A stretch of 64,000 nucleotides of DNA from Fenollaria sporofastidiosus (GTDB lineage Bacteria; Bacillota; Clostridia; Tissierellales; Peptoniphilaceae). The translations under genes were made by a program, and so were the position numbers. Shown here one piece after another: positions 1 to 7,943 of this stretch (its first letter is position 1; the number at the start of each line of letters is the position of its first letter). The stretch spans positions 992,001 to 1,056,000 of the forward strand of contig NZ_OW968186.1 in assembly GCF_943169635.2 (NCBI RefSeq), given 5' to 3'. The notes beneath the pieces were generated by a model, which was not told where the DNA came from, ran no database searches, and worked only from the letters and a program-made list of their open reading frames with translations.

Positions 1-232
1 AGACAATCTATACCTACCACTATATGACTACGACAATGTTTTAAGGATAGTAGCACTTTCTGGTGGATATACAAGAGAAGAGTCTAATGAAAGACTTGGA
101 AGAAACCACAGAGTCGTTGCTTCATTCTCAAGAGCACTTACTGAAGGAGCAAAGGCAAGTATGACAGATGAAGAGTTTAATAAACATATGGAAGAATCTA
201 TAGAATCAATTTATAAGGAGTCGATTAAGTAA
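1..232 (+). CDS. fda: Class I fructose-bisphosphate aldolase, C-terminal part
   Basis: The window opens inside this gene; the readable frame starts at base 2 and ends with TAA at 230-232. The 76 visible residues contain ALSGGYTREESNERL and ASFSRALTEG, which match the C-terminus of the short (about 296 aa) bacterial class I aldolase. That enzyme cleaves fructose 1,6-bisphosphate to the two triose phosphates through a lysine Schiff base; the lysine lies upstream of the window. The stop overlaps the ATG of the next gene (TAATG), so the two are probably co-transcribed. Identity rests on remembered family sequence. Confidence 0.85.
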   Translation, partial: DNLYLPLYDYDNVLRIVALSGGYTREESNERLGRNHRVVASFSRALTEGAKASMTDEEFNKHMEESIESIYKESIK

Positions 233-450
233 TGAAAAGAATTTTAAAAGTAAACGGAATGAAATGTGAAGGATGTAGCAAAGCTATTGAAAAGGCATTA
301 GAAAAATTTGATGAAATTGACGTTGTAACAGCTGATTTCGCATCAGGTCACGTTAATATCGAAAGCAAGGAAGAATTCGATCTAGCAAAGGCAAAGAAAG
401 CTATCGAAGACCTTGGATATGACGTAGAAGACTATGAAGGAGTTAAATAA
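232..450 (+). CDS. CopZ-like heavy-metal-associated (HMA) domain protein
   Basis: A 72-residue single-domain protein. The sequence GMKCEGC near residues 9-15 is the MxCxxC metal-binding loop of the HMA fold, which carries Cu(I) or related soft metals to P-type ATPases. Length matches the CopZ family (about 68-70 aa). It starts at the ATG overlapping the aldolase stop and its 3' end overlaps the M42 peptidase by 17 bases, so translation is probably coupled. No copper ATPase or CsoR repressor is in the window, so the partner is unknown. The fold is well supported; the metal is inferred. Confidence 0.85.
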   Translation: MKRILKVNGMKCEGCSKAIEKALEKFDEIDVVTADFASGHVNIESKEEFDLAKAKKAIEDLGYDVEDYEGVK

Positions 451-1462
451 GAGAATACTCGATATAGCAGAAAATTTGTTAAAAATAGATTCACCATCGG
501 GCATGTGCCAGATGGTGAATACTTATATAGAAGAGCATTTCAAAGGTAAGTTGAGCTTAGAGAAAACAAATAAGAATGCTCTTTATGCTATATTGAAGGG
601 AAAAGATTCATCTAAGCTAAGGATAGTTACTGCTCATGTTGATACACTTGGAGGCATAGTATCAAGAGTTAAGGACAACGGCAGATTAGAGTTTGAAAAC
701 ATAGGCGGCTTTATGTACGCATCACTTGAAGGAGAGTTAGTAAGAGTTTATACAAAGAAGGGCGTAGTGAGTGGAACAGTGCTTCCAAATAAGGCGAGCG
801 TTCACACTATGGAAGACGAAAGGGAAAAGACTCTTCCAAGAGAGAGACATTCGACAGAGATAAGGCTTGACATAGTATCATCTAGTAAAGAAGAAACTAT
901 AGAGCATGGCGTAGCTGTTGGCGACTTCATTGCCTTTGAGCCGCGCACAAGAGTAACAGAAGACTTTCTTGTATCACGCTTCATAGATAATAAACTTCAT
1001 GCAGCAATCATGATCTATGAGATGGAAGAAGTACTTAATAATAATATTGAGCTCGCATGTGACACGATGTTTTACTTTACAAACTTCGAAGAGCTTGGCC
1101 ACGGCATAAGCTATGTACCAGACAATGCATATGAGGTACTTGCTCTTGACATAGGTATAGTTAGCTATGAGAACAACTCAGCTGAAGACAAGGTAACTAT
1201 AGTTGCAAAAGATTCAAGGACACCTTACCCAATAGAATTTAGAGACAGACTTGAAGATTTAGCAATTAAAAATAAAATTGACTATGCAATAGATGTTCAT
1301 CAAAGATATGGATCAGACGGATCACTTGGTGCAGTCGCAGGACTTAATTTAAACTTCGCCTGCATAGGTGTGGGAACTGACGCGTCACATCATATTGAAA
1401 GGACAAATATCAAGGCGATAGAGAACACAGAGAAACTATTGAGAGCTTACTTAGAAAATTAA
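434..1462 (+). CDS. M42 family metallo-aminopeptidase (glutamyl aminopeptidase/endoglucanase-like)
   Basis: A 342-residue cytosolic peptidase of the M42 family, which forms large tetrahedral assemblies and trims N-terminal residues from peptides. Co-catalytic metal ligands are visible: His68 in TAHVDT, the bridging Asp185 in RFIDNK, the catalytic pair Glu219-Glu220 in NFEELGHG, Asp239 in LDIGIV, and the C-terminal GTDASHH (His318/319). Length is usual for the family (340-360). The ATG at 434 lies within the end of the preceding metal-binding gene; no later start would retain the N-terminal helix. A hairpin terminator follows. Confidence 0.9.
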   Translation: MKELNKRILDIAENLLKIDSPSGMCQMVNTYIEEHFKGKLSLEKTNKNALYAILKGKDSSKLRIVTAHVDTLGGIVSRVKDNGRLEFENIGGFMYASLEGELVRVYTKKGVVSGTVLPNKASVHTMEDEREKTLPRERHSTEIRLDIVSSSKEETIEHGVAVGDFIAFEPRTRVTEDFLVSRFIDNKLHAAIMIYEMEEVLNNNIELACDTMFYFTNFEELGHGISYVPDNAYEVLALDIGIVSYENNSAEDKVTIVAKDSRTPYPIEFRDRLEDLAIKNKIDYAIDVHQRYGSDGSLGAVAGLNLNFACIGVGTDASHHIERTNIKAIENTEKLLRAYLEN

Positions 1463-1480
1463 ATAAGGTATATACTAGAT

Positions 1481-1511
1481 AGGCGGGCAGTACAGATGCT
1501 CGCCTTTTTAT
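1481..1511 (+). terminator. Rho-independent terminator after the M42 peptidase
   Basis: Arms AGGCGGGCA and TGCTCGCCT pair with one mismatch around a 7-nt loop and are followed by TTTTTA. It ends the aldolase-HMA-peptidase transcript. Confidence 0.75.
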
Positions 1512-1516
1512 ATGCG

Positions 1517-1547
1517 CAAAAAAAAGACTCCGAACTTAATCGGAGTC
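1517..1547 (-). terminator. Rho-independent terminator of nagE
   Basis: The arms GACTCCGA and TCGGAGTC are a perfect 8-bp stem with a 6-nt loop. The A-run at 1518-1525 becomes the U-tract on the minus strand, directly downstream of the nagE stop. Confidence 0.85.
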
Positions 1548-1567
1548 CATATAGTAATTATTTTAAA

Positions 1568-3043
1568 TTATTTGCCAAGATTTTCATGAATCTTATCAAA
1601 AACGAATTGAACTTGTGGTCCAATAATGATTTGGATTGAATCCTTATCAGGTTTGATAAGTCCTAAAACTTTTGCTTCTTTAATTCTTGCTTCGTTAACC
1701 TTAGCGCCATCTACTAAGCTTGTTCTTAGTCTAGTTGAGCAGTAGTCGATGTCTTCAATGTTATCTTTTCCACCAAGGCCTTCGATGATGATAGATGCAA
1801 CTTCATCAAAGTCATTGTTCTTTGTAACTGTATCTGCGCTTACTTCAACATCGTCATCTTCTCTACCAGGAGTCTTTAAGTTAAATGTTCTGATGAAGAA
1901 CTTGAAGATGAAGTAGTAGATTACGAAGAATACTAGTCCAAGTGGAATTAGCATCCAAGGGTTATTAGCTACTGGGTTTCTTAATGATAAGAAGTAGTCA
2001 ACAAAACCTGCTGAGAAACCAAAACCTGCTGTCCAGTGGAAAGCTGCTGCGATAGCAACTGAAATACCTGTTAATAGTGAGTGAACAAAGTATAGAGCTG
2101 GAGCTAAGAACATGAATGAGAATTCAAGAGGTTCAGTAACGCCTGTGAAGAATGATGCGAATGCTGCTGCAACTAATAATGATTTAGCAACGTTCTTCTT
2201 TTCAGGTTTAGCTTCTTGATACATAGCAAGAGCTGCGCCTGGAAGACCAAACATCATTACAGGGAAGAAACCTGCTTGGTACATACCTGTTACACCTTTA
2301 ACAGCTGTACCTGCTTCAAGAGAAGCTGCGCCGCCTAAGAAGTTAGGTATATCGTTGATGCCAGCAATATCAAACCAGAATACTGAGTTTAGTGCGTGAT
2401 GAAGACCTGTAGGTATTAGTAGTCTGTTAAAGAACGCATATATACCTGCACCTATAGCACCTAAGCTTTCAATACCTTCACCGAAAGCAACTAGAGCGCC
2501 AAATAGTATAGGCCATACATAGTAAAGAATTGCTGAAACGATTATCATGAATAAAGATGTCATGATAGGAGTAAGTCTTCTACCACTAAAGAATGCAAAA
2601 GCATCTGGTAGTTGAACTTGATAGAACTTGTTGTATGCCAATGCTGCAACAAGACCTGAGATGATACCAACGAATACGTTACCGTTGTTCATCTTTTGCC
2701 AGCCGTCAGTTAGAGCTAGTTCGGATACATCTACTCCTCTAAATACTGCAACAGTACCTGCTGAAAGAAGTGTAGTTGCGATTAAGAATGCTACTAGACC
2801 TGATAGACCTGCTGCACCGTTTCTATCCTTAGATAGACCATAAGCAACACCAACTGCGAATATAATTCCTAAGTTGTCAAGTATAGCTGCGCCTGTCTTG
2901 ATTAAGAATGCAGCAACGATGCTGTTAGCGCCCCAACCATTAGGGTCGATCCAATAACCGATACCCATTAGTAGAGCAGCAACTGGTAGTATAGCTACTG
3001 GTTGCATCAAAGCCTTACCTAGGTTTTGAAGTTTTTTCATCAT
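1568..3043 (-). CDS. nagE: PTS N-acetylglucosamine transporter, EIICB
   Basis: A 491-residue membrane permease that takes up and phosphorylates N-acetylglucosamine. The N-terminal EIIC domain (about residues 1-370) is a multi-pass channel and contains LLIPTGLHHALNSVFWF, typical of the GlcNAc/glucose EIIC group. After a linker comes an EIIB domain whose phosphocysteine is Cys435 in YCSTRLRTS. There is no EIIA domain, so a separate EIIA must supply phosphate. Start: the upstream of two adjacent ATGs, 8 nt after AAGGAGG. It is divergent from nagA, which supports GlcNAc over glucose as substrate. Confidence 0.85.
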   Translation of the reverse strand: MMKKLQNLGKALMQPVAILPVAALLMGIGYWIDPNGWGANSIVAAFLIKTGAAILDNLGIIFAVGVAYGLSKDRNGAAGLSGLVAFLIATTLLSAGTVAVFRGVDVSELALTDGWQKMNNGNVFVGIISGLVAALAYNKFYQVQLPDAFAFFSGRRLTPIMTSLFMIIVSAILYYVWPILFGALVAFGEGIESLGAIGAGIYAFFNRLLIPTGLHHALNSVFWFDIAGINDIPNFLGGAASLEAGTAVKGVTGMYQAGFFPVMMFGLPGAALAMYQEAKPEKKNVAKSLLVAAAFASFFTGVTEPLEFSFMFLAPALYFVHSLLTGISVAIAAAFHWTAGFGFSAGFVDYFLSLRNPVANNPWMLIPLGLVFFVIYYFIFKFFIRTFNLKTPGREDDDVEVSADTVTKNNDFDEVASIIIEGLGGKDNIEDIDYCSTRLRTSLVDGAKVNEARIKEAKVLGLIKPDKDSIQIIIGPQVQFVFDKIHENLGK

Positions 3044-3093
3044 AATAATGACCTCCTTAATAAAATTGAATAATAATTACTATTATTATATAT

Positions 3094-3102
3094 ATTATAC
3101 CA
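3094..3102 (-). promoter_or_regulatory. Extended -10 promoter of nagE
   Basis: On the minus strand the sequence reads TGGTATAAT (extended -10, TG-n-TATAAT). No good -35 is seen, as is common for extended -10 promoters. It lies about 50 bp upstream of the nagE start in the nagE/nagA divergent spacer. Confidence 0.6.
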
Positions 3103-3140
3103 TATTCATTCGAAATTAGAAATACTAAACAAAAATTTGT

Positions 3141-3169
3141 TTGCAAAAATTAGATATTTATTGTAGAAT
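3141..3169 (+). promoter_or_regulatory. Sigma-A promoter of nagA-ptsI-ptsH
   Basis: TTGCAA and TAGAAT are separated by 17 bp and lie about 65 bp upstream of the nagA ATG. The nagE and nagA promoters face away from each other across about 40 bp, where a shared GlcNAc-responsive operator could sit. I could not identify one confidently. Confidence 0.6.
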
Positions 3170-3231
3170 GAGTATAGAGACACTTAGTATTAAGTAAAAT
3201 TAATTTAAGTGAATTATCAGGGGGTGTTACT

Positions 3232-4359
3232 ATGCTTATAAAGGGAGCTAATGTTTACTGCGATGGTAAATTTATTAGAAGGGACATTGCTGTGAGTGGA
3301 GAGATCTTCACTGTATACAGTAGTGACGACATCGTTAAAGACTATGCAGATACTTACATCATACCAGGACTAACTGACATACATTTCCATGGAGCGATGG
3401 GCAAGGACCTTTGTGATGGAACTAAGGAGTCCATCGATACCATATGCGAGTATGAAGCAAGAAATGGTGTTACACAAGTCATACCTGCTACTATGACCTT
3501 AGCAGACGAAGAGCTTGAAAGGATATTCAAAGCGATTGGTGAGTATGAAGGAGGCAAGGGAGCAGAGTTTATTGGTGTGCACATGGAAGGACCATATATA
3601 TCAAAGGACAAGATAGGTGCGCAAAATCCAAAATACTTAGCCGTGCCAAGTCTTGATAACTTTGACAAGTACCAAAAGCTTTCTAATAATAGAATCAAAA
3701 AGATAACCATAGCACCTGAGGTAGAAGGAGCGAAGGACTTTATTAAAGAGAGAGCAGACGAGGTTGTCATATCCATAGGACATACTGACTGCGATTACGA
3801 TACTGCACTTGAAGCCTTTGACCTTGGAGCAAAATCGGTAACACACTTATTCAATGCGCTTAACGACATTAAACACAGAAGCCCTGGTGTATGCGGTGCA
3901 GCTTTTGACAGCCCTGAAGTCATGGTTGAGCTTATAACAGATGGTGTACATATACACCCTTCAGTAATAAGGATGATATATGCAATGTTTGGCGACGACA
4001 GAGTCATACTTGTATCTGACTCCATGATGGCAACTGGTCTTTCTGATGGCAAGTATAGCCTTGGTGGACAAGATGTATATGTTAAGGGCAAGAAGGCAAC
4101 TCTCGAGTCGGGAACTATTGCCGGCAGTGCAAGTAATTTATTTGACTGCATTAGATATGCTTACTCGATAGGCGTACCTTTTGAATCACTAGTTAAATCT
4201 GCAGCAGTAAACTCTGCTAAGGAAGCTGGCATATATGATAAGTATGGCAGCATCAGAGTTGGCAAGTATGCAAACTTTGTTGTAGTCGATAAAGATTTAA
4301 ACATAGCCGATGTATATATAAGAGGCAAACAAATAGGTGGAGTAAATGAGGATAATTAA
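3232..4359 (+). CDS. nagA: N-acetylglucosamine-6-phosphate deacetylase
   Basis: Hydrolyses GlcNAc-6-phosphate to glucosamine-6-phosphate and acetate in the cytoplasm, the first step after uptake by NagE. The 375-residue protein has the amidohydrolase TIM-barrel motifs: HFHG near residue 53, GVHMEGPY with the metal-ligand Glu, SIGHT, VTHLFNAL, and LVSDSMMATG with the catalytic Asp. Length is standard (370-390). The ATG follows GGGGGTG by 5 nt. Its 3' end overlaps ptsI by 14 bases. No nagB (deaminase) is present in the window. Confidence 0.93.
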   Translation: MLIKGANVYCDGKFIRRDIAVSGEIFTVYSSDDIVKDYADTYIIPGLTDIHFHGAMGKDLCDGTKESIDTICEYEARNGVTQVIPATMTLADEELERIFKAIGEYEGGKGAEFIGVHMEGPYISKDKIGAQNPKYLAVPSLDNFDKYQKLSNNRIKKITIAPEVEGAKDFIKERADEVVISIGHTDCDYDTALEAFDLGAKSVTHLFNALNDIKHRSPGVCGAAFDSPEVMVELITDGVHIHPSVIRMIYAMFGDDRVILVSDSMMATGLSDGKYSLGGQDVYVKGKKATLESGTIAGSASNLFDCIRYAYSIGVPFESLVKSAAVNSAKEAGIYDKYGSIRVGKYANFVVVDKDLNIADVYIRGKQIGGVNEDN

Positions 4360-5968
4360 AGGAACTATAGCTAACAAAGGTCTTGTTTTAGGCAAGGTAA
4401 AGGTCTTTAGTGATGAGAAGATTGTTATTAGTAAAGAAAAGATTGATGACTGCGCTAAAGAACTTGCAAAGCTTGATGAGGCTATAAAAGTGTCCATCAA
4501 AGGACTAGATTGCTTATATGAGAAGGCAAAAGTGGATGCAGGCGAAGAAGAGGCACAGATTTTCGAAGTGCACAAGATGATGCTTGAAGACATAGAGTAT
4601 CAAGACGAAATTAGAATAAACATAAACGAAGAGAAGTTTAACGCTGCATATGCTGTGAGCTTAGCAGAAGAAAAATTTTACGAAGTCTTTAACAGCATGG
4701 ACGACGAGTATTTTAGTCAAAGAGCAAAAGACATTAAAGACATATCGCAAAGATTAATTAAAAACATACTTGGAATTAAGAATTCATTTAGTGAAGGACT
4801 TGATGAGAAAGTTATTTTATACGCAGAAGATTTATTGCCAAGTCAAACTCTAAACATTGACAAGGATAAACTTCTTGCAATCGTTACAGTTAAAGGTTCA
4901 ACACAATCACACACAGCAATACTAGCAAAGTCTATGAACATAGCATCGCTTGTAAACTTAGACTGTGATCTTGATAAAGAGCTTGATGGCAAGCTAGCCA
5001 TACTTGATGCATATAATGGAGACTTCATTATAGATCCAGATGACGCTTTGCTTAAAGATGTAAAGAAAAGGATAGAGAAGGAAGAGGCAAGAAGGCTTGA
5101 ATTAGAAAAATTAAAGACAAAAGAAGCCATCAGTAAAGACGGTACGCATATAAGCGTCTACGCCAACATTGGTAAGTCTAAAGACTTGCCGCTTGCTATT
5201 GCCAACGGTGCAGAGGGCATAGGACTATTTAGAACAGAGTTTTTATACCTTGGCAGAGACTCTCTTCCAACGGAAGAAGAACAGTTCAAGGAGTACAAGT
5301 ACGTTGCCGAGGCTATGCAAGGTAAGGAAGTCATAGTTAGAACTTTTGACATAGGCGCGGACAAAAAGGTTGATTATCTAAATCTACCTGAAGAAGAAAA
5401 TCCAGCTTTAGGCTATAGAGCAATAAGGATATGCCTTGACAATGAAGAATTATTCAAAGCACAGCTTAGAGCCATCATCAGAGCATCTCACTATGGCAAT
5501 ATAAAAATTATGCTTCCTATGATTAACGATGTATGGGAAGTAAAGAAGAGTAAAGAGATTATTCAAGAGATATTTAATGAACTTAGAGAGAAGGGCGTGC
5601 CATTTAACGAGAACATCGAAGTAGGCATCATGATAGAGACGCCGGCCGCAGCAATCATCAGTGATGACCTTGCAAAGGAAGTAAGCTTCTTTAGTATAGG
5701 CACAAACGACTTAACACAATATACGCTTGCTGTTGATAGACAAAATGAAAAGATATCAAAGCACAGAGACATTCATCACAAAGCACTACTTAAGCTGATG
5801 GAGATAACATGCGCAAATGCAAAGAAGCACGGCGTAAAGATAAGCGTGTGCGGCGAGCTTGGAAGCGACCCTGAGATGACTGAGTTTTATGTAAAGAATA
5901 AATTTGACAAGCTATCTGTTAATCCAGGACAGATACTTGAACTAAAGAGTAGAATAATTAATTTATAA
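4346..5968 (+). CDS. ptsI: PTS enzyme I (PEP-protein phosphotransferase)
   Basis: Takes phosphate from PEP and passes it to HPr, feeding all PTS sugars. Order: N-terminal HPr-binding helices, a phosphohistidine domain with His189 in KGSTQSHTAILAKS, and a PEP-binding barrel (from about residue 250) with GIGLFRTEFL and the catalytic Cys in SVCGELGSDP. At 540 residues it is slightly shorter than the usual 570-575. It starts inside the end of nagA and is followed 10 nt later by ptsH. The order ptsI-ptsH is the reverse of the common arrangement. Confidence 0.95.
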   Translation: MRIIKGTIANKGLVLGKVKVFSDEKIVISKEKIDDCAKELAKLDEAIKVSIKGLDCLYEKAKVDAGEEEAQIFEVHKMMLEDIEYQDEIRININEEKFNAAYAVSLAEEKFYEVFNSMDDEYFSQRAKDIKDISQRLIKNILGIKNSFSEGLDEKVILYAEDLLPSQTLNIDKDKLLAIVTVKGSTQSHTAILAKSMNIASLVNLDCDLDKELDGKLAILDAYNGDFIIDPDDALLKDVKKRIEKEEARRLELEKLKTKEAISKDGTHISVYANIGKSKDLPLAIANGAEGIGLFRTEFLYLGRDSLPTEEEQFKEYKYVAEAMQGKEVIVRTFDIGADKKVDYLNLPEEENPALGYRAIRICLDNEELFKAQLRAIIRASHYGNIKIMLPMINDVWEVKKSKEIIQEIFNELREKGVPFNENIEVGIMIETPAAAIISDDLAKEVSFFSIGTNDLTQYTLAVDRQNEKISKHRDIHHKALLKLMEITCANAKKHGVKISVCGELGSDPEMTEFYVKNKFDKLSVNPGQILELKSRIINL

Positions 5969-5978
5969 GGAGGTTACT

Positions 5979-6236
5979 ATGAAAGAATTCGAATACACAA
6001 TCACAGACCCTATAGGTATACATGCAAGACCTGCAGGTCTACTTGTAAAACTACTTGCAGCTATCAAAAGCGATGTAAAGGTAGCTAAGGGTGAAAAAAA
6101 CGTTAACGCAAAGTCAATACTTGGACTTATGGGCTTGCAAGCAAAGCAAGGTGAAGCTATTAAGTTCATAGTTGAAGGTGATGACGAGGACGAAGCTATA
6201 AAGAAGATAGAGGACTTCTTAAAAGAAAATTTATAA
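5979..6236 (+). CDS. ptsH: Phosphocarrier protein HPr
   Basis: An 85-residue phosphocarrier between enzyme I and the EIIA domains. His15 in GIHARPAG is the phosphorylation site used by enzyme I. Ser46 in AKSILGLMGL is the regulatory site phosphorylated by HPr kinase in Firmicutes, where P-Ser-HPr works with CcpA. An AAGGAGG site precedes the ATG by 7 nt. It is the last gene of nagA-ptsI-ptsH, so HPr level may partly follow the GlcNAc promoter unless an internal promoter exists. Confidence 0.97.
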   Translation: MKEFEYTITDPIGIHARPAGLLVKLLAAIKSDVKVAKGEKNVNAKSILGLMGLQAKQGEAIKFIVEGDDEDEAIKKIEDFLKENL

Positions 6237-6238
6237 TC

Positions 6239-6282
6239 TTGACTTATAGCCCCTTATGCTTGTATAATATAAGCATAGGGGG
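6239..6282 (+). promoter_or_regulatory. FNT gene promoter overlapped by a large inverted repeat (operator)
   Basis: TTGACT (6239-6244), an 18-bp spacer and TATAAT (6263-6268) form a near-consensus promoter directly behind the ptsH stop. Arms CCCCTTATGCTT (6250-6261) and AAGCATAGGGGG (6271-6282) pair at 11 of 12 positions around a 9-nt centre holding the -10 box. The right arm also contains the Shine-Dalgarno GGGGG. The placement implies a repressor covering the -10. Confidence 0.75.
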
Positions 6283-6289
6283 TATTATT

Positions 6290-7051
6290 ATGGAAAAAGA
6301 AAATTTCAGCCCGAAAGAGATATTGTCCATGACCTTGGACAACGGTGTAAAGAAGACAAAGCTTAAAACGAGAACACAGTTCTTCTTAGGACTACTTGCA
6401 GGTATGTATATAGCCATGGGAGGAGCTGCATCAACTATAATCAACAGCCTTGGCAAAGGTTTCAATCCACAAATAACAAGACTCTTAGTTGGATTAACAT
6501 TCACCATCGGCATAGTTGCAGTAGTAGTTGGGGGTGCAGAACTATTCACAGGAAACATACTTATGTTTGGAGCGGCACTTGACAAGAGAAGTAAACTAAG
6601 CACCATCATATACAACTGGCTCAAGATATTTATATATAATTTCATTGGAGCACTTATCTTTGTTTGCGTTGTTTATTATTCGAACATATTGTCTGACAGT
6701 ACAAAGGAATTATTCGTAAACATTTTTAACGCAAAGACATCGCAAGGCTACTTTGTATTATTTGTAAAGGGCATAGGTTGCAACATACTAGTGTGCTTAT
6801 CAGTATGGCTGAGCACAGCAAGTAAAGAGATTACAGCTAAGATCTTTGCGTCAGCCTTTCCAGTAGCAATCTTTGTTATATGCGGTTTCGAACACTGCGT
6901 TGCTAATATGTTCTACTTGCCTATAGCTATGATGATAAGTGGTAATTTTGATATGCTTGCCCTAGTGCACAATCTAATACCTGTCACATTAGGTAACATA
7001 GCAGGTGGTATGATCTTAATAACGATGTACTACTACGCTTATAAAGATTAA
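6290..7051 (+). CDS. Formate/nitrite transporter (FNT) family channel
   Basis: A 253-residue integral membrane protein of the FNT family (FocA, NirC, HSC), pentameric channels for formate, nitrite or hydrosulfide. It begins with a cytosolic NFSPKEI segment, followed by about six membrane helices with family-like stretches (GGAASTIINSLG, GGAELFTGNILM, GFEHCVANMF, the last resembling the NxxH-type gate region). I chose the ATG at 6290, 7 nt after GGGGG, because the longer reading from 6239 would run through the promoter. Substrate is unknown; formate export fits a pyruvate-fermenting anaerobe. Confidence 0.85.
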   Translation: MEKENFSPKEILSMTLDNGVKKTKLKTRTQFFLGLLAGMYIAMGGAASTIINSLGKGFNPQITRLLVGLTFTIGIVAVVVGGAELFTGNILMFGAALDKRSKLSTIIYNWLKIFIYNFIGALIFVCVVYYSNILSDSTKELFVNIFNAKTSQGYFVLFVKGIGCNILVCLSVWLSTASKEITAKIFASAFPVAIFVICGFEHCVANMFYLPIAMMISGNFDMLALVHNLIPVTLGNIAGGMILITMYYYAYKD

Positions 7052-7069
7052 TTTAAAATATAGTTTTAG

Positions 7070-7103
7070 AACAAGTACTCATATGAGTGCTTGTTATTTT
7101 TTT
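7070..7103 (+). terminator. Terminator of the FNT gene
   Basis: AACAAGTACTC and GAGTGCTTGTT pair with one mismatch around ATAT, followed by ATTTTTTT. Confidence 0.85.
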
Positions 7104-7106
7104 GCA

Positions 7107-7138
7107 TAAAAAAGGTCAAGCCTTATATAGCTTGACCA
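7107..7138 (-). terminator. Terminator of the small SLH protein
   Basis: GGTCAAGC and GCTTGACC form a perfect stem. The A-run at 7107-7113 gives the U-tract on the minus strand. Confidence 0.8.
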
Positions 7139-7148
7139 AGATCATATA

Positions 7149-7751
7149 TTATTTTTTTAAATTTAAAACTTTTAATAGGCTAAGAGTCGAGCCCTTCTTT
7201 GGAGTCTTCAATGCATTAGTTGTCATAAGAGCCATCTCACCACGATTAAGGTAGTCGTCACCGTTTAAGTCCAAGCCATCCATAAGGCCATATGTCACTG
7301 CATAGTCAGAGACAGCGTCCCACTTCTTTGCTTCGGATGTGTAGGCAAGTATCCTTAGTAGCACTGCTTGATACTGTCTAACGGTTACATAGCTACCAAA
7401 GCCAAACTTGTCCTTGCTCGCACCATGTATGTAGCCATTGGATACTGCCCAGTTGATATATGGCAAGTAAATCTTGTTAACATTCTTAAGATCTGTAAAC
7501 TTTGTTTCAGAGCTATACTTTTTTGCTCTCTCTTCATCATTCATCAGTCTCGAAAGAATAATAATTAAATCTTCTCTCTTAAGATTCTTATCAAGCATAA
7601 GATCACCTGAGGCATCACCTTGTATTATATTGTATGACTTTAACTCTTCGGCACTTTTTTTGTATTGATCGACCATATTCTTTGCATATACATTAGCAAA
7701 GGACGATATGAACATCAAAAAGCATAAGAAGAGTGTAATTTTTTTCTTCAT
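7149..7751 (-). CDS. Small secreted S-layer-homology (SLH) protein
   Basis: A 200-residue exported protein. It begins MKKKITLFLCFLMFISS with cleavage likely after ANVYA. The mature part is made of about three SLH-like units, each with a helix-loop pattern (INWAVSNGYIHGASKDKFG; VTVRQYQAVLLRIL; DYLNRGEMALMTTNAL). SLH domains anchor proteins to pyruvylated secondary wall polymers. It has little beyond the anchor, so it may be a wall-bound structural protein. I chose ATG 7751, 5-6 nt after GGAGTGG, over a GTG three codons upstream. It is divergent from the larger SLH gene. Confidence 0.8.
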   Translation of the reverse strand: MKKKITLFLCFLMFISSFANVYAKNMVDQYKKSAEELKSYNIIQGDASGDLMLDKNLKREDLIIILSRLMNDEERAKKYSSETKFTDLKNVNKIYLPYINWAVSNGYIHGASKDKFGFGSYVTVRQYQAVLLRILAYTSEAKKWDAVSDYAVTYGLMDGLDLNGDDYLNRGEMALMTTNALKTPKKGSTLSLLKVLNLKK

Positions 7752-7769
7752 GCATACCACTCCACTTAC

Positions 7770-7775
7770 ATTATA
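7770..7775 (-). promoter_or_regulatory. Probable -10 box of the small SLH gene
   Basis: TATAAT on the minus strand, about 20 bp upstream of the ATG. No clear -35 was found; the -10 call is tentative. Confidence 0.35.
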
Positions 7776-7890
7776 CTATATAATAATCATTTCGTATATT
7801 AAGTTCTTGTTACAAAACATATTTTTTAATTAATATATAGTAAAAGCCTTTATATTTAACTTGTTTGTAACATTTCTTTCACTGATTATG

Positions 7891-7899
7891 TGGTATAAT
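7891..7899 (+). promoter_or_regulatory. Extended -10 promoter of the large SLH gene
   Basis: TGGTATAAT lies about 45 bp upstream of the ATG. The -35 region is poor, consistent with an extended -10 promoter. Confidence 0.6.
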
Positions 7900-7943
7900 T
7901 AATACATAAGAATTAGAAGACTAGTTATGAAAGGAGTAAACTT

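Noticed and set aside
6239..6289. Longer start for the FNT channel (17 extra residues)
   Set aside because: It would translate through the -35, the -10 and the inverted repeat; the ATG at 6290 has its own Shine-Dalgarno and a family-like N-terminus.
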